Assembly: GCF_032854445.1 (NCBI RefSeq)
Contig: NC_088300.1
Span: forward strand, 16,893,191-16,957,190
Length of the DNA: 64,000 nucleotides
DNA from: Liolophura sinensis
Lineage: Eukaryota; Mollusca; Polyplacophora; Chitonida; Chitonidae
Direction: 5' to 3'
This document shows positions 48,255 through 58,379 of this stretch, piece after piece. Position numbers and translations under genes: made by a program. The notes beneath the pieces were generated by a model. It was given only the letters and a program-made list of their open reading frames with translations, was not told where the DNA came from and did no database searches. Each line of letters begins with the position of its first letter. Position 1 is the first letter of the stretch.

Positions 48255-48517
48255 GTGAACTTAGTATTAACTTGTGGCCGTATGTCTGATGCCATGTTTG
48301 ATAGATTTATTTAATTTATTTGACTGGTGTTTTAGTCGTAATCAAGAATATTTCACGAGGCTGCCAGCATTATGTGGGAAGAAACCGTGCAGAGTCCGGA
48401 GCAAACCCACGGCTATCTGCAGGTTGCTGACAGACGTACGGCTGAAAAGGAAGCCAGCATGACCTGGACTTGAATTTGTCATGTTTGACCGTAACTGCTA
48501 CTATTCATCTACTTTTT
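48255..48517 (-). mobile_element. Chimeric SINE-A derivative, copy 1
   Basis: Shares its whole length with 50676-50944. Both have about 45 bp of unrelated sequence beyond the AAATA tail (TTAGTATTAACTTG, CTGATGCCATGTTTGATAG). Both carry the same diagnostic changes in the SINE (TTTTAGTCGTA for TTTTACGCCGTA; TTTCACGAGGC lacking several bases). Both join at the same point near the B box (CCTGGACTTGAATT) to GTCATGTTTGACCGTAACTG. The tRNA head is gone. Confidence 0.8.
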
Positions 48518-48982
48518 GTGTTAAAATAAACCTATTAATTGGTAGTTCCAAATTTAGAACAGCAAACCGTCTTGATGTTAAGACCAAGTCTGATCCTTAC
48601 GACATGGATTTTAATCACGTTTATCTTTCTCATAACACAAATTTGGTTAACACTTTAAACATCGGCTTCATTTCATGTAGATTGACATTCGACAAAAGTA
48701 AAGTGAATCAAACAGAAATCTTGACCTAGTCCTAATTCGGCCTTGGGAACACAACTGAATATGCTAAACATGTACATACGAATTATCTAATATGGACACA
48801 AAACGTTGGACGTTAAATAAACTCTCATAAAAAAAATAATAATAATGCAGACATGTTCTAAGTGTTAAAATAACATGTCAAATGTGAAATAGGAGTACCG
48901 ATACACGATGATGAAAGATTACAAGATTTTTGACATGTATATATATAGTTTTTACAACAGATGCCGATAAGATCGACAATCA
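48518..48982. other. No gene recognised
   Basis: The open frame at 48481-48729 (+) overlaps the end of the chimeric SINE and is unrecognised. Confidence 0.5.
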
Positions 48983-48993
48983 CAATGAATAAA

Positions 48994-49021
48994 CGCATGT
49001 ATGCTCGGGGTTTAACGTCGT
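48994..49021 (-). mobile_element. 28-bp SINE-B 3' stub with target duplication
   Basis: The insert contains TGCTCGGGGTTTAACGTCGT, the reverse complement of the SINE-B 3' end (ACGTTAAACCCC...). It is flanked by CAATGAATAAA at 48983-48993 and 49022-49032, an identical 11 bp. No tail repeat remains. Confidence 0.75.
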
Positions 49022-49109
49022 CAATGAATAAATAGTGACATTTTTACTACAAAGGTAATCTCTAGTATATACTTACAGTATATACAGATGGCTTGCTTTA
49101 TCTAATCAG

Positions 49110-49335
49110 GACAGAAATGAGCTTGACTTTAATCGGTAGGACACAAGGGGCGCAGGTTCAATCCCGGTCTTGGGCAGGCATGGAGTAATTTTTCCATGCT
49201 TACTGTTCGTGAACTACTAATATTATGCATTTACATGAACAGTTAGAGAAAAAAAACTGACTGAAGTATATTGACAGGAGGCTACGGTTACGTGTGACCT
49301 TTGCCAGCAATCACACTGCCGTCGCTGCTCTGGCT
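49110..49335 (+). repeat. Dispersed repeat DR2, copy 1, with a tRNA-like segment
   Basis: 49110-49180 includes AATCGGTAGGACACAAGGGG and CAGGTTCAATCCCGG, a good B box. 49228-49335 is the DR2 core: CATTTACATGAACAGTTAGA, TTGACAGGAGGCTACGG, CGTGTGACC, GCCAGCAATCACACTGCC and GTCGCTGCTCTGG. The core appears reversed at 61345-61835, where CCAGAGCAGCGACGACAGAG (61718) is its reverse complement. The tRNA-like part suggests DR2 may be the body of an uncharacterised SINE, but other copies do not show it. Confidence 0.6.
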
Positions 49336-50222
49336 TTACTCTCTAAGCTGTATGTCTTTAATTACATTATAAAGGGACAATAAGTGGTTGACTACTTCCG
49401 CAGTCTAACGTGTGTTAAAAATAACATGTATAGCTTACTCCAATACTGTGTGCCCATTTCTACACCTAAAACTAACCACTTTCATCATGTTAGTGGAAAA
49501 TACTTCAGGTAGATAAATTAAAAAATAAATAAATAAATAAATCGAGACAGACTTTAAAGACATTGATTCGTTCATGCATGAGGTTCGGTTCTTATCTGCA
49601 TTTTCCGGTACACGCTTAACTGCGAACCGTTTAAACTCGATGAGGTCGAGACATATGTTGAGCAGATACATGATAAATAAGCCTAACATTGTATCCGTAA
49701 CGTAGATATTTTCCAAGCCGTCACTGTGAAAATGGCGTTATCGGGCCCAGGGATATGTTGATGTTGCCTGGTTGATAAATAATAACTCCAAACAGCCAAA
49801 TGTAAACAGCAAAACAGAAAACATTAGCAGAGATCAGCAAGCTGTCTAATAAGTCAGAATTTTCTGCTTGCGTCATAACACTAACTACTAGGTAGCAAAT
49901 GAAGGATTCACTAGGTAAGTTGATGACGACGATAAGGTGTTTGAAGCTATGCATAAAAATACCACAAACAGTTATGGCAATAAGTAAGGGTAGAGCTACA
50001 ATGCTTATTAGTGCAAATTTAGCGTGTTGTAAGTCTAAGGACGCAGGACATCACAGGTCAAACTCATCACACAAACATGTTGAGACAGCAACAGAGCAAG
50101 TATGATAATGGAGTGAGTCCCAAGGATGCAAATATTTGGTACTGAATCTAACCGACCCATTACACTTTCTATGAGAAAAACTCTTCAGGAGAAAATGACA
50201 AAAGGTTACTTAAAGTCAAGTT
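49336..50222. other. No gene or repeat recognised
   Basis: AT-rich. Frames up to 93 codons (49435-49716 -) are unrecognised. Confidence 0.5.
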
Positions 50223-51262
50223 TTAAATTAAGTGCTTTGCCTTCAGAACGGATTTATTCACACTTGCTATTGCACACAGCAGCAAAACGTTGTTGAAGGC
50301 CGAGACACAGGCTATAGCTAAATGAGGACATGAAAAGAGCCAGAAAGTTGAATAAAAGTATAATTCCAAAAGAAGTTCTGCTGGCGTTATACGTTCATTG
50401 AAATGGGATTTATTCGTTGTACAGCTGTGGACGAACGGCCCAAAAGACTTCTCTTTTAAAAAGACCAAGGATTTGTTCGTGAACAAATCACTATTTAACG
50501 AATCAGTGATGAAGGAGTCGGCCGTGGAGTTGGTAATAAATGATTCTGCAGTAAGTAAGTTACTGGTGGATAATTCAGACGTGGGGAATTCGCCGCTGAA
50601 GGTTTCGGCTCTGGTGGATTCACCGCTGAAGGGTTCGGCTGTGAGAGATTCACTGCTGAATAGTCCGGCTGTGAATTTAGTATTAACTTGCAGCCTTATC
50701 TCTGATGCCATGTTTGATAGATTTATTTATTTTATTTGACTGGTGTTTTAGTCGTACTCAAGAATATTTCACGAGGCAGCCAGCATTATGATGGGAAGAA
50801 ATCGTGCAGAATCCGGAGCAAACCCACGGCTATCTGCAGGTTGCTGACTTTCTCATGTACGGCCGGAAAGGAAGCCAGCATGACCTGGACTTGAATTTGT
50901 CATGTTTGACCGTAACTGCTACTTTTCATCTTTGCCACAACAGTGGATTCACTGCTGAAGGGTTCGACTATGAGAGATTCGCCTATGAAGGGTTCGGCTG
51001 TGAGAGATTTATCGCTGAAGGGTTCGGCTCTGAGGGATTCACGGCTGAAGGGTTCGGCTATGAGGGATTCAGTGCTGAAGGGTTCGACTGTGAGGGATTC
51101 ACGGCTGAAGGGTTCGGCTCTGAGGGATTCACGGCTGAAGGGTTCGGCTCTGAGGGATTCACGGCTGAAGGGTTCGGCTATGAGGGATTCAGTGCTGAAG
51201 GGTTCGACATTTTTCTGTGTTTGTCTAACAGAAGAATATTTAATATCATGCAATATTATCAA
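50223..51262 (-). repeat. 30-bp coding-like tandem repeat, split by a SINE
   Basis: + strand units read GCTGAAGGGTTCGGCTCTGA plus GGGATTCACG. They are well conserved at 50940-51210 and decay through 50400-50670. All frames are open in the clean part: ESLRAEPFSR per ten codons on the - strand, and EGFGSEGFTA or GSALRDSRLK on the +. The - strand frame extends through the decayed part to a stop near 50223. The 269-bp insert at 50676-50944 interrupts the repeat between two codons of the - frame. A repeat-rich protein exon is possible; a non-coding minisatellite is at least as likely. Confidence 0.75.
50676..50944 (-). mobile_element. Chimeric SINE-A derivative, copy 2, inside the 30-bp array
   Basis: Near-identical over its length to 48255-48517, including the non-SINE flanks on both sides. 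The array stops at GGCTGTGAA (50675) and resumes at GGATTCACTG (50945). No clear target duplication is visible, so it could have moved by recombination or gene conversion rather than ordinary retrotransposition. Confidence 0.8.
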
Positions 51263-52088
51263 AAGTCAATACACATAAATGGCAAATTCTTACCAGTTAA
51301 CCAAAATGACTGAGTTAAGGCAGAAAGTTCTTTGAAAGAGAAAGTCCTGTTGTACCTGGATCTGATCTTCTGGGACTTGACCGAGGTCCCTGCAGAGTCT
51401 TTTATGGGCATAAGGTCAAGTGTTCACATGGGCAGCATAGTTAATCTGCACGAGCACAAGTGAATTAGTATTGATCAAATTAGTATTGAACAAACGTACA
51501 GCAGATCATAATGATATTCTATTGCTGTATAGTCTAATGAAACGCTACTACAATTTGCGGATCGCCGGGGGTCGTCGGTTAATTCGTTTTATTCGCTGTC
51601 GCTGTCAAATGACAATAAGCGGTCAATGGCACTCGTATAACCGATTGCGCAGACAACAAAAAATCTTAGAAATTTACTCGTGTGCACAACAAGAGTTCCT
51701 AAATCTGAAAGGCTTGATCCAAAGATTCGGCTTGTTTAAGCCTACTTTTGTTGTTGAAAATAGGATATTCAGATCCCGGGGTCAAATGATCAAGAATATG
51801 GGTTACCCGCACACGAAACCAAAAAATCCAGAAACAAATGAGTGGGGCACAAGATTTCGTTCGTCCATGGGCAATCTGGATCTTGTGAGATCGTTGTCGA
51901 CTAAATGAACCAAGGCCCAAGCTGGTATGACCATTATTCTCTGGTAATACATAAGTACTAAGTTATCAGTTTGTCCACAAATCGCCATCAAAATTAGGAG
52001 GGACCAATAAGACGCTTTAGGCGGGAATGTAAAATGTTAAAATTGGTAGGTCAAATAATTAATTTATAATTTAAATCATGGGCTTTAC
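51263..52088. other. No confirmed gene; a 145-codon frame
   Basis: 51471-51908 (+) is open for 145 codons and basic. Its early part (KRYYNLRIAGGRRLIRFIRC) faintly resembles the zinc-binding region before retroelement integrases, but the pattern is incomplete. I do not call it. Confidence 0.3.
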
Positions 52089-52099
52089 ATACCATAGTG

Positions 52100-52317
52100 G
52101 GCCAGCGCGGTACAATGATCCAGGAGCCTCTCACCAATGTAGTCACCGTGAGTTCAAGTCCAGCTCATGTTGGCTTCCTCTCCAGCCGTGCGAGGAAGGG
52201 TCTGCCCTCAACCTGCGGATAGTCGTGGATTTTCCCATGCTGGCCGCCGTCGTATAAGTGAAATATTCTTGAGTACGGCGTAAAACAGCAATCAAATAAA
52301 TAAAGAAAGAAAAAATT
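52100..52317 (+). mobile_element. SINE-A, nearly full length, with target duplication
   Basis: Starts inside the tRNA head (GCGCGGTACAATGATCCAGG), with B box GAGTTCAAGTCCAG at 52151. The body lacks the CCCGGGCTCTGCCCGG segment, and the tail reads AAATAAATAAAGAAAG. It is flanked by ATACCATAGTG (52089-52099) and ATACCAAAGTG (52318-52328), 10 of 11 identical. Confidence 0.9.
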
Positions 52318-52328
52318 ATACCAAAGTG

Positions 52329-52729
52329 ATAATGCATGTGGGCGTTGACGTCACCTTTTTCGTTGGGCCAACTGATTTCAGTGAGTCGCACTAGCTTTGC
52401 AAGACGGGTAGAAATACACTGCTGTTTTTTTTAAATATTCACTTTTTTCTATTGAACGGATGTAAGAGGCAGGGATGGACTCAGTGTGCTATTTTAAAAT
52501 TCTGACATTCATCGTGACACTGAGTACATCCGCGAAATTCAACACGATGGAACCTATCTCAATGAGGTCCGCTTTCACGGCGCTCAAACTTCCCTGCACT
52601 AAAAATACAAGTTCTTTTTATGCCGTTTTGGATTGAATTAAGAAGGTTGAAGTTGTTCTTACTGACGGGAATCGAAATATACCAGTCTTCTTGAGGATTT
52701 CAATAGCAAAACAGTTGCATTTCACGCCC
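52329..52729. other. No gene or repeat recognised
   Basis: Unique-looking sequence. Confidence 0.5.
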
Positions 52730-52742
52730 AGATGTAGGTCAC

Positions 52743-53120
52743 CCGCCCGGATAGCACAGTCGGATAGCACAGTCGGTAGAGCGTCCGCTTCGGGACCGGT
52801 AGATCCAGGATCAGTCCTTGATCGAGTCACACCTAAGACTTTAAAAGAGGAAGTTGTAACTTCCTCGCTTGGCGTTCAGCATGAAGAGGATAGTGCAACG
52901 ACTGGTTGACCCGTATCAGTATAATGGCTCGGGCGGGGCGGCTTGCTTGCCTTCGGTAAGTCGTCTCAGTGAGGCAGCACTAAATAAAAGAGCGGTGGAA
53001 ATCCGTCCTGCAACAAGGAGGCACATTACACGTACATGCACCCTAATGATTCCTTTGTCGTCATATGACTGAAAAATTGTTGAGTACGACGTTAAACCCC
53101 AAGCACTCACTCAGTCACTC
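52743..53120 (+). mobile_element. SINE-B, full length (378 bp), with 13-bp target duplication
   Basis: tRNA-like head: GGATAGCACAGTCGG occurs twice in tandem (A-box duplication), followed by TAGAGCGTCCGCTTCGGGAC and a B-box-like TTGATCGAGTCAC. The long conserved middle includes GGAAGTTGTAACTTCCTCGC, CAGTATAATGGCTCGGGCG and CTTCGGTAAGTCGTCTCAGT. The 3' end reads CGTCATATGACTG, TACGACGTTAAACCCCAAGC and ACTCACTCAGTCACTC. Flanks are AGATGTAGGTCAC (52730-52742) and AGAAGTAGGTCAC (53121-53133). It resembles the V-SINE-type elements known from molluscs (RUDI is one named family), but I cannot confirm which. Confidence 0.93.
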
Positions 53121-53133
53121 AGAAGTAGGTCAC

Positions 53134-53645
53134 GTGACACTTCAAAATGGCTGTCGATGGCGAGGCACTTGGTACCGTCGAAATTCTAGCAGTCAATGTG
53201 ACCGCCACGCAGCGAGTTAATTAATCTCCAAGGTGAGGATAGTAAGTTAACAGGATAGTAAATTAGATATTCCACCATAAATTACATATAAATCAGCAGA
53301 GGAGGTGAGTAAGATCGCCATAAGTAGGAAGGAGAAGGCAGATCTGCGCCGTGTTTTTTGTTGAGGTACCTGGTAATGCATTTTATGATACCGTGTCATA
53401 TTGTACACCATTCGTAGTTTTTGAGCATCACCTTTGGAGTGATTAGTAGATAAATACACATGAAGCTTTGGTAATTCTTTTCTTTACTTCAGACATTTAT
53501 TAGGACATAGAACATATATGTACGACCTGGAATTTCCAGAGCCTTCCATGTCCCTGACCTGTAGGTCCAAAATGAAATCTACATGGTGTGTGTTCTCGTC
53601 GGGGAACTGGGAAGTCAGGCCTTTCATCTTTTCAGTTGGATTTAA
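53134..53645. other. No gene or repeat recognised
   Basis: Unique-looking sequence. A 70-codon - strand frame at 53247-53459 is unrecognised. Confidence 0.5.
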
Positions 53646-54128
53646 AGCCCCTCTAGACTATCCAACATCTTCTAACTATTGTTGACTCAAAAAGTTGAGC
53701 CGTGTTGAGTAGTTTGGACGGGTTCTTCAACTTTGTTAAACAACACTCAACACCATCCAACATTGGTGAATCGGAAATTGTGGATGTGTATTTTTGTCAA
53801 CAGGTTGTGTCAAGTTGAGTGAAAATAGCCAATCAGTGGGCTTGTAGAAATAACGTGACACGAGTATGAAAAATACCCTTGCCTGCGCAACACTCTCTTA
53901 AACCCACGACACGATTCTTCCGGTTGCTCGGCATTGTGTCTCGGGCATTGAAGAGGAAGATGGATATTTCCCCCCCAATTTATCGTTAGTTTGGTTAAAA
54001 AACACAGCTCAGCACACAAAAACAATGTTGGCTTGTCTGATTTGTAGTTTAGACGTTACATTCAACTTACTGTTGACTCTTGTTGACTCAACAAAAGTTG
54101 AGTGATGTTGGATAGTCTGGACGGGGCT
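53646..54128. mobile_element. MITE-2, PIF/Harbinger-like, 483 bp
   Basis: The left terminus AGCCCCTCTAGACTATCCAA and right terminus TTGGATAGTCTGGACGGGGC are inverted repeats of about 24 bp with one mismatch and one gap. The element is bounded by TAA at 53643-53645 and 54129-54131. A 3-bp TWA target duplication is characteristic of the PIF/Harbinger superfamily. Subterminal GTTGACTCAA and AGTTGAG motifs recur in both orientations and could be transposase binding sites. There is no coding capacity. Confidence 0.85.
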
Positions 54129-54131
54129 TAA

Positions 54132-54770
54132 CCACTTGAATTTGTCTTGTTTGGGCATTGCTAACGTTTTCTTGAAATACCCGTCGTAATATGTTACAAA
54201 CTATCTTTTTTAAATTAATCTAAAAAGGGATGTAGCCCTCACCCCTCTTTCTCCTCATTTAGGCCCAGCTGTCATATTTACGTGATGTTTATGTTCCGCT
54301 AAAGTAGATACTTGGTCAGTTACGCAGCATTGTTAATCCAATGATCAAACACTAATCATCCATGTGCCATTCTTATATGGGCCCCATACACGAGTGGGGA
54401 GGAGGACAAGTGATCAGAAGATTCAAGACAATCCTGTGGATAAAATGCCTAATGCGGTCGGCTGCTGATGTTCCCTGTATATAATGCCGCAAAACCATCA
54501 ACATGGTGAGTGTTTTGGGAAGGGAAATGGCAAAAAGATATTTTCACTATGTTGTTGTTCGTTATCAGTATTTTTGTCTTTTATTTTTTTTAAAAACAAG
54601 CGTGTATACTGAAAAATGACATCATGAGTTGCCGTGTGCAAGCTGTCAGGAAAGGCTTGCATTAAATACCAGGGAAGGCCTATATACTCCAGCTGGCATG
54701 TTAATATCACACGCTCTGAGCTCTTCGTGGGAGACTTCTATGATTTACCCGCTTACTTCCAGTGTGTCTC
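54132..54770. other. No gene or repeat recognised
   Basis: Unique-looking sequence with short frames only. Confidence 0.5.
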
Positions 54771-54780
54771 AATCAGCGAG

Positions 54781-54913
54781 AACCTGCGGATGGTCGTGGG
54801 TTTCCCCCGGACACTGCCCGGTTTCCTATCACCATAATGCTGGCCGCCGTCGTATAAGTGAAATATTCTTCAGTACGGCGTAAAACACCAATCAAATAAA
54901 TAAATAAATAATT
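54781..54913 (+). mobile_element. SINE-A, 5'-truncated
   Basis: Clean 3' half: AACCTGCGGATGGTCGTGGG, TTTCCCCCGGACACTGCCCG, GCCGCCGTCGTATAAGTGAA and TACGGCGTAAAACACCAATC, then AAATAAATAAATAAAT. The flanks AATCAGCGAG (54771) and AATCTATTAGCGAG (54914) would be a target duplication if 4 bp was later lost on the left. Confidence 0.9.
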
Positions 54914-54927
54914 CAATCTATTAGCGA

Positions 54928-55129
54928 GTGTCTGTAATCATTGAGAAGATACGGTAAGCAAATTAACAAAGGTGAGATTCGTTTCAGTTTTATCTCTCAC
55001 AAACTATTACAGCATATCAGTGCAATATGTATCATTATTTAAAACGCACTGCTTCAGAGATGGCTTAAACGTATTAAATATGCCGGCGACTGCTTCTGAA
55101 CCTTTTAATGCATTAGTCTACCATGTGGC
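54928..55129. other. No gene or repeat recognised
   Basis: AT-rich spacer between SINE-A and DR2. Confidence 0.5.
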
Positions 55130-55570
55130 TGCCATTTAAACATTTATATAAACGGTTATAATAAAACCTTAACCTAATGCAGGATTTCACTGGTTTGGCG
55201 TAACCATGCATAACAATACTGTTGCTACCCTGGTTTACTCTCCTTGCTGTGAAGCGTTTTATAATGTACTATTGCATAAACCAAGATTCTGCTGCTGGAC
55301 AAAGCACGCCACTTAGACCTTGTCTCATTTCACTGTTTTTATGTAAATGTTTACTAAAATGCAAATAACATTTGCGTTCTTTTTAAAGCTAATTCTGTTC
55401 AATCTACGGTGCTATAGGGAGCTTTTAAGTTTCTACTATTTAATTATTACATGAACAATCAGAGTAAAACCCTAATGGGGTAAACTGACAAGAGGCTGTA
55501 TTTCACTAGTTTTATGCATGTGACCGACCACTTACATGCCAAATATCACACTGTCATTGCTGCGACTTAT
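55130..55570 (+). repeat. Dispersed repeat DR2, copies 2 and 3
   Basis: Two related blocks at 55130-55240 and 55438-55570. Shared phrases are CATTTATATAAACGGTTATA with ATTACATGAACAATCAGAGT, GGATTTCACTGG with GTATTTCACTAGT, and ATACTGTTGCTACCCTGG with ATCACACTGTCATTGCTGCG. Spacing is about 310 bp. Orientation is the same as at 49228-49335. Confidence 0.6.
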
Positions 55571-57645
55571 TAAGCCCGAAACAAGCATGGAAGGGATGTT
55601 TTGGGCAAAAAAATCGACTCAAGTCACACTGAAATAATATTTTTGCATCAGACACTGTAGAGTGGAGAAAATAAATGCACCACAATTGTAACTATCTGAA
55701 AAATTATTGAGCTATGCATCGATGAATTAAAAAAATATATAGCAAATGTAACTTTCAGTCTTACACTCTCGCTCCGCATGTTAGTATTAATGACTGCTGG
55801 ACGACCACACGTGCTCTCAATATGGGTTTACATATGAAATCGCTTTAGTTGCCACACGTCACGTAATACCACACCTTAACAATTATCCATTCTAATTCAT
55901 GGTCAGACTTATTTAACACAAAACGGCCTGGATCTTCACTCACACAAAAGTATGCTTTCAAAGAAAGAAAGAAAAAAAAGAGAAGAGAACCATATAGACT
56001 CGAACACTTCCACAGCGACTTCCTTAGATCACTGTACTATGAATGATGCCTGACAAACTACGACAGAAATACGGAATTTAAACTTGTCAAAACATGATAA
56101 AGCTGATCACATTACAGACTTAATGTTTTACATATAAAGAAAGATTCAGTAAAATGTGTTTTCTGGTTAACGTTGATCTTCATACTGTAAATTAAGAAGA
56201 CGGTGTCTCACTTGAAATAAAAATTGCCGTTTTCGATTTAGAGTCCATTTTTGTCGGGTTATTACTGAGCAACCATCTCTTTTGCGGCCATACAGCTGTT
56301 TAGTTTTGTACTGAGCTAATTTGGACATTTACAGAATTGTGGAGGGATTTTGAAATTTGCTCTTTCTTCTCTTTCTTTCCGCACCAGGTCCTTAGAAGTG
56401 GATGTCATGTGTAGAAAATCCACTGCCTTCTGTACTTTACTGAAAACTGATGATTGCTTCTCCATTACATGTAACTAGCTTCATTTGTTGTTTATGAACT
56501 ACTGATACCTTTGGGAACTGGTGCTTTAAGTTACTTCGGTAAGTTCAAAGCAAACCATTTGCCTGTTCAGAACGGAATTTTCCAGGGATGAAAGGCATCT
56601 TGTTTCAGCCAAAGATGAAAGGCCTCCTATATTTAGTTCTGCGAGTGGCTTAGCCCGGTGGATTGTCAGATCACTAAAGCTGCAGAATTGTAAAGGATAC
56701 ATGAAACGCTTTGGTTGTATTTCTTAATGTGCAGATTATCATGTGTAAAAACATATAACAGTACAAACAAATTTGGGGGCGGGGGGAATGGCTTCAAATT
56801 ACAGTTTTCATAAGGCCCATCGGTCAGTCCGGAAATTTAGTAGCTTGCCCAGGTGACTGTGATCCCTGTTTAAAAAGAAATCTGTACGGGACAGGCCGAA
56901 TGGGTCTGGCTGAATGGGGACGGGGTGTGGGGACGTTATTACATTTGCCTAATGTAAGCTGGAATCCGTGCAGTATACCATTATAATAGTTATAACAGTG
57001 TGCTGTTGTGATTTCTTAAGCTATATGAAACTGTTTCTTGTGATCCGTCTGAATAGCTTGATACAGAAGACTAATACCAAGACTCTACGAAAAGAAAAAC
57101 ACAACATGTACGCCAAAATATCTACATGAACAGCATGGACCAAAATGACAGCGGCGTAAAGAAACGCTTAACTATATAGTAGATATGATGACAGTGAAAT
57201 GAGAGAGAAAGATATATTCCACAAACCAAGAAAACATTAATATTCATGTATCCAAGCTATGAGAAAAATAACTGGATAAAATATAAGAGTGACAACAGAT
57301 TACTTCATACCGTTCTGACATCCATTTCAGAACGTGTAAAAGTGGCGGACTCAAGGTCCATTTCGTATCCATCTCATGTTAACACCCTTTTAACCCACTG
57401 AATACGTCTTTAAATGACGTATTTATAGATAATAGAGGTGTCTTTTGTAAATTTACACCCTTTCAGCACAATTAAAACTAAGAATGTGCACAGAGACACT
57501 TGTCGGCTGACTATAAGTCTATGATTAAGGGTGGGCTTAGGTTTTTATATGGCTAAATCATCTATTTCTTGTGATTAAGGCAGTATTTGTCTTCCAGTGG
57601 TTTAGGATACGCGAGGGACACGCTGGGCACACTCAAAAAATTAAC
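55571..57645. other. No gene or repeat recognised
   Basis: Unique-looking, AT-rich. GGGGGCGGGGGG at 56775-56786 is a short G-rich tract. CTGTTCAGAACGGAATTTTC near 56566 resembles 47079. Confidence 0.5.
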
Positions 57646-57858
57646 CTGTTAAGTTTAACAGAAAGTCTGTAGGCTGAGTGATGCTAGAGTGTATTCTGCT
57701 ACTGCGACAGATTATTCTGTTAAGTTTAACAGAAAGTCTGTAGGCTGAGTGATGCTAGAGTGTATTCTGCTACTGCGACAGATTATTCTGTTAAGTTTAA
57801 CAGAAAGTCTGTAGGCTGAGTGATGCTAGAGTGTATTCTGCTACTGCGACAGATTATT
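57646..57858 (+). repeat. Three identical 71-bp tandem units
   Basis: Units 57646-57716, 57717-57787 and 57788-57858 are identical base for base. Each starts CTGTTAAGTTTAACAG and ends CTACTGCGACAGATTATT. A diverged partial fourth follows (TTTTAAATTTAAC). Perfect identity means a very recent expansion. Confidence 0.95.
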
Positions 57859-57995
57859 CTTTTAAATTTAACTAACATTTTCTATTAATTCAACATAACA
57901 GGATATTGTGTGGAATATGACGTAATGTTGTGTTATTAATAACAGATTACATTCTAGCATCACTTAGACAAAAAACTTACTGTTAAAATTAACAG
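57646..57995. mobile_element. MITE-1, copy 2, with amplified left end
   Basis: The left terminus contains CTGTTAAGTTTAACAGAAAG then GCTGAGTGATGCTAGAG. The right terminus ATTCTAGCATCACTTAGAC ... CTGTTAAAATTAACAG (to 57995) is its inverted copy. The interior matches 27578-27765. The left end occurs as three identical 71-bp units. No coding capacity. Confidence 0.75.
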
Positions 57996-58009
57996 ATTGA
58001 TGTTTGGAG

Positions 58010-58330
58010 TAGCGGGTTAATTGTGGCCGAGTGGTGAAGCCGGTACATGTCTTCAAATCGCTGAAGACATACAATTTTGTAGATCCCTCCGCTTGTAACT
58101 CTTCGTGGGGTCTTCGTGACAACGATAGGTCGGCAGTGCTCTTGGCATCATTTACACAGTCTGGCGTTCGCTGACCACGACTTGTTGTCAACCAGTTTGG
58201 TGCACGGTACAGGTCAGTAGGCCTATACATCATAGGTGAAAAAGTTCTCGCCGACCAGACTGGTGTACTGCACAGCCTGATCTACCACAGAAGCCTGGTC
58301 AGAATTATATCAGTCCGTGTCTAAATTATA
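58010..58330 (+). mobile_element. Possible insertion with a tRNA-Ser/Leu-like head
   Basis: Begins near AGTAGCGGGTTAATTGTGGC; TGGCCGAGTGGTGAAGCCGG fits the A-box region of class II (Ser/Leu) tRNAs. The B-box region (TTTGTAGATCCC) is degraded. In the related locus at 27765-27815 this block is absent: ATGTTTTGAGT runs straight into GACTTTGATGTTGCAAT, which matches GATTTCGATGTTGTAAT at 58353. That supports an insertion of about 320 bp. Confidence 0.4.
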
Positions 58331-58379
58331 CAGTGTTTTGAACCTTAATTGATTTCGATGTTGTAATGCTCTGTGTCAC

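Noticed and set aside
49110-49180. Functional tRNA gene
   Set aside because: It has a good B box but no convincing acceptor or anticodon stem; it is better explained as a SINE head.
51471-51908. 145-codon frame as a retroelement integrase fragment
   Set aside because: Only a faint resemblance in about 20 residues; the expected zinc-binding and catalytic residues could not be located.
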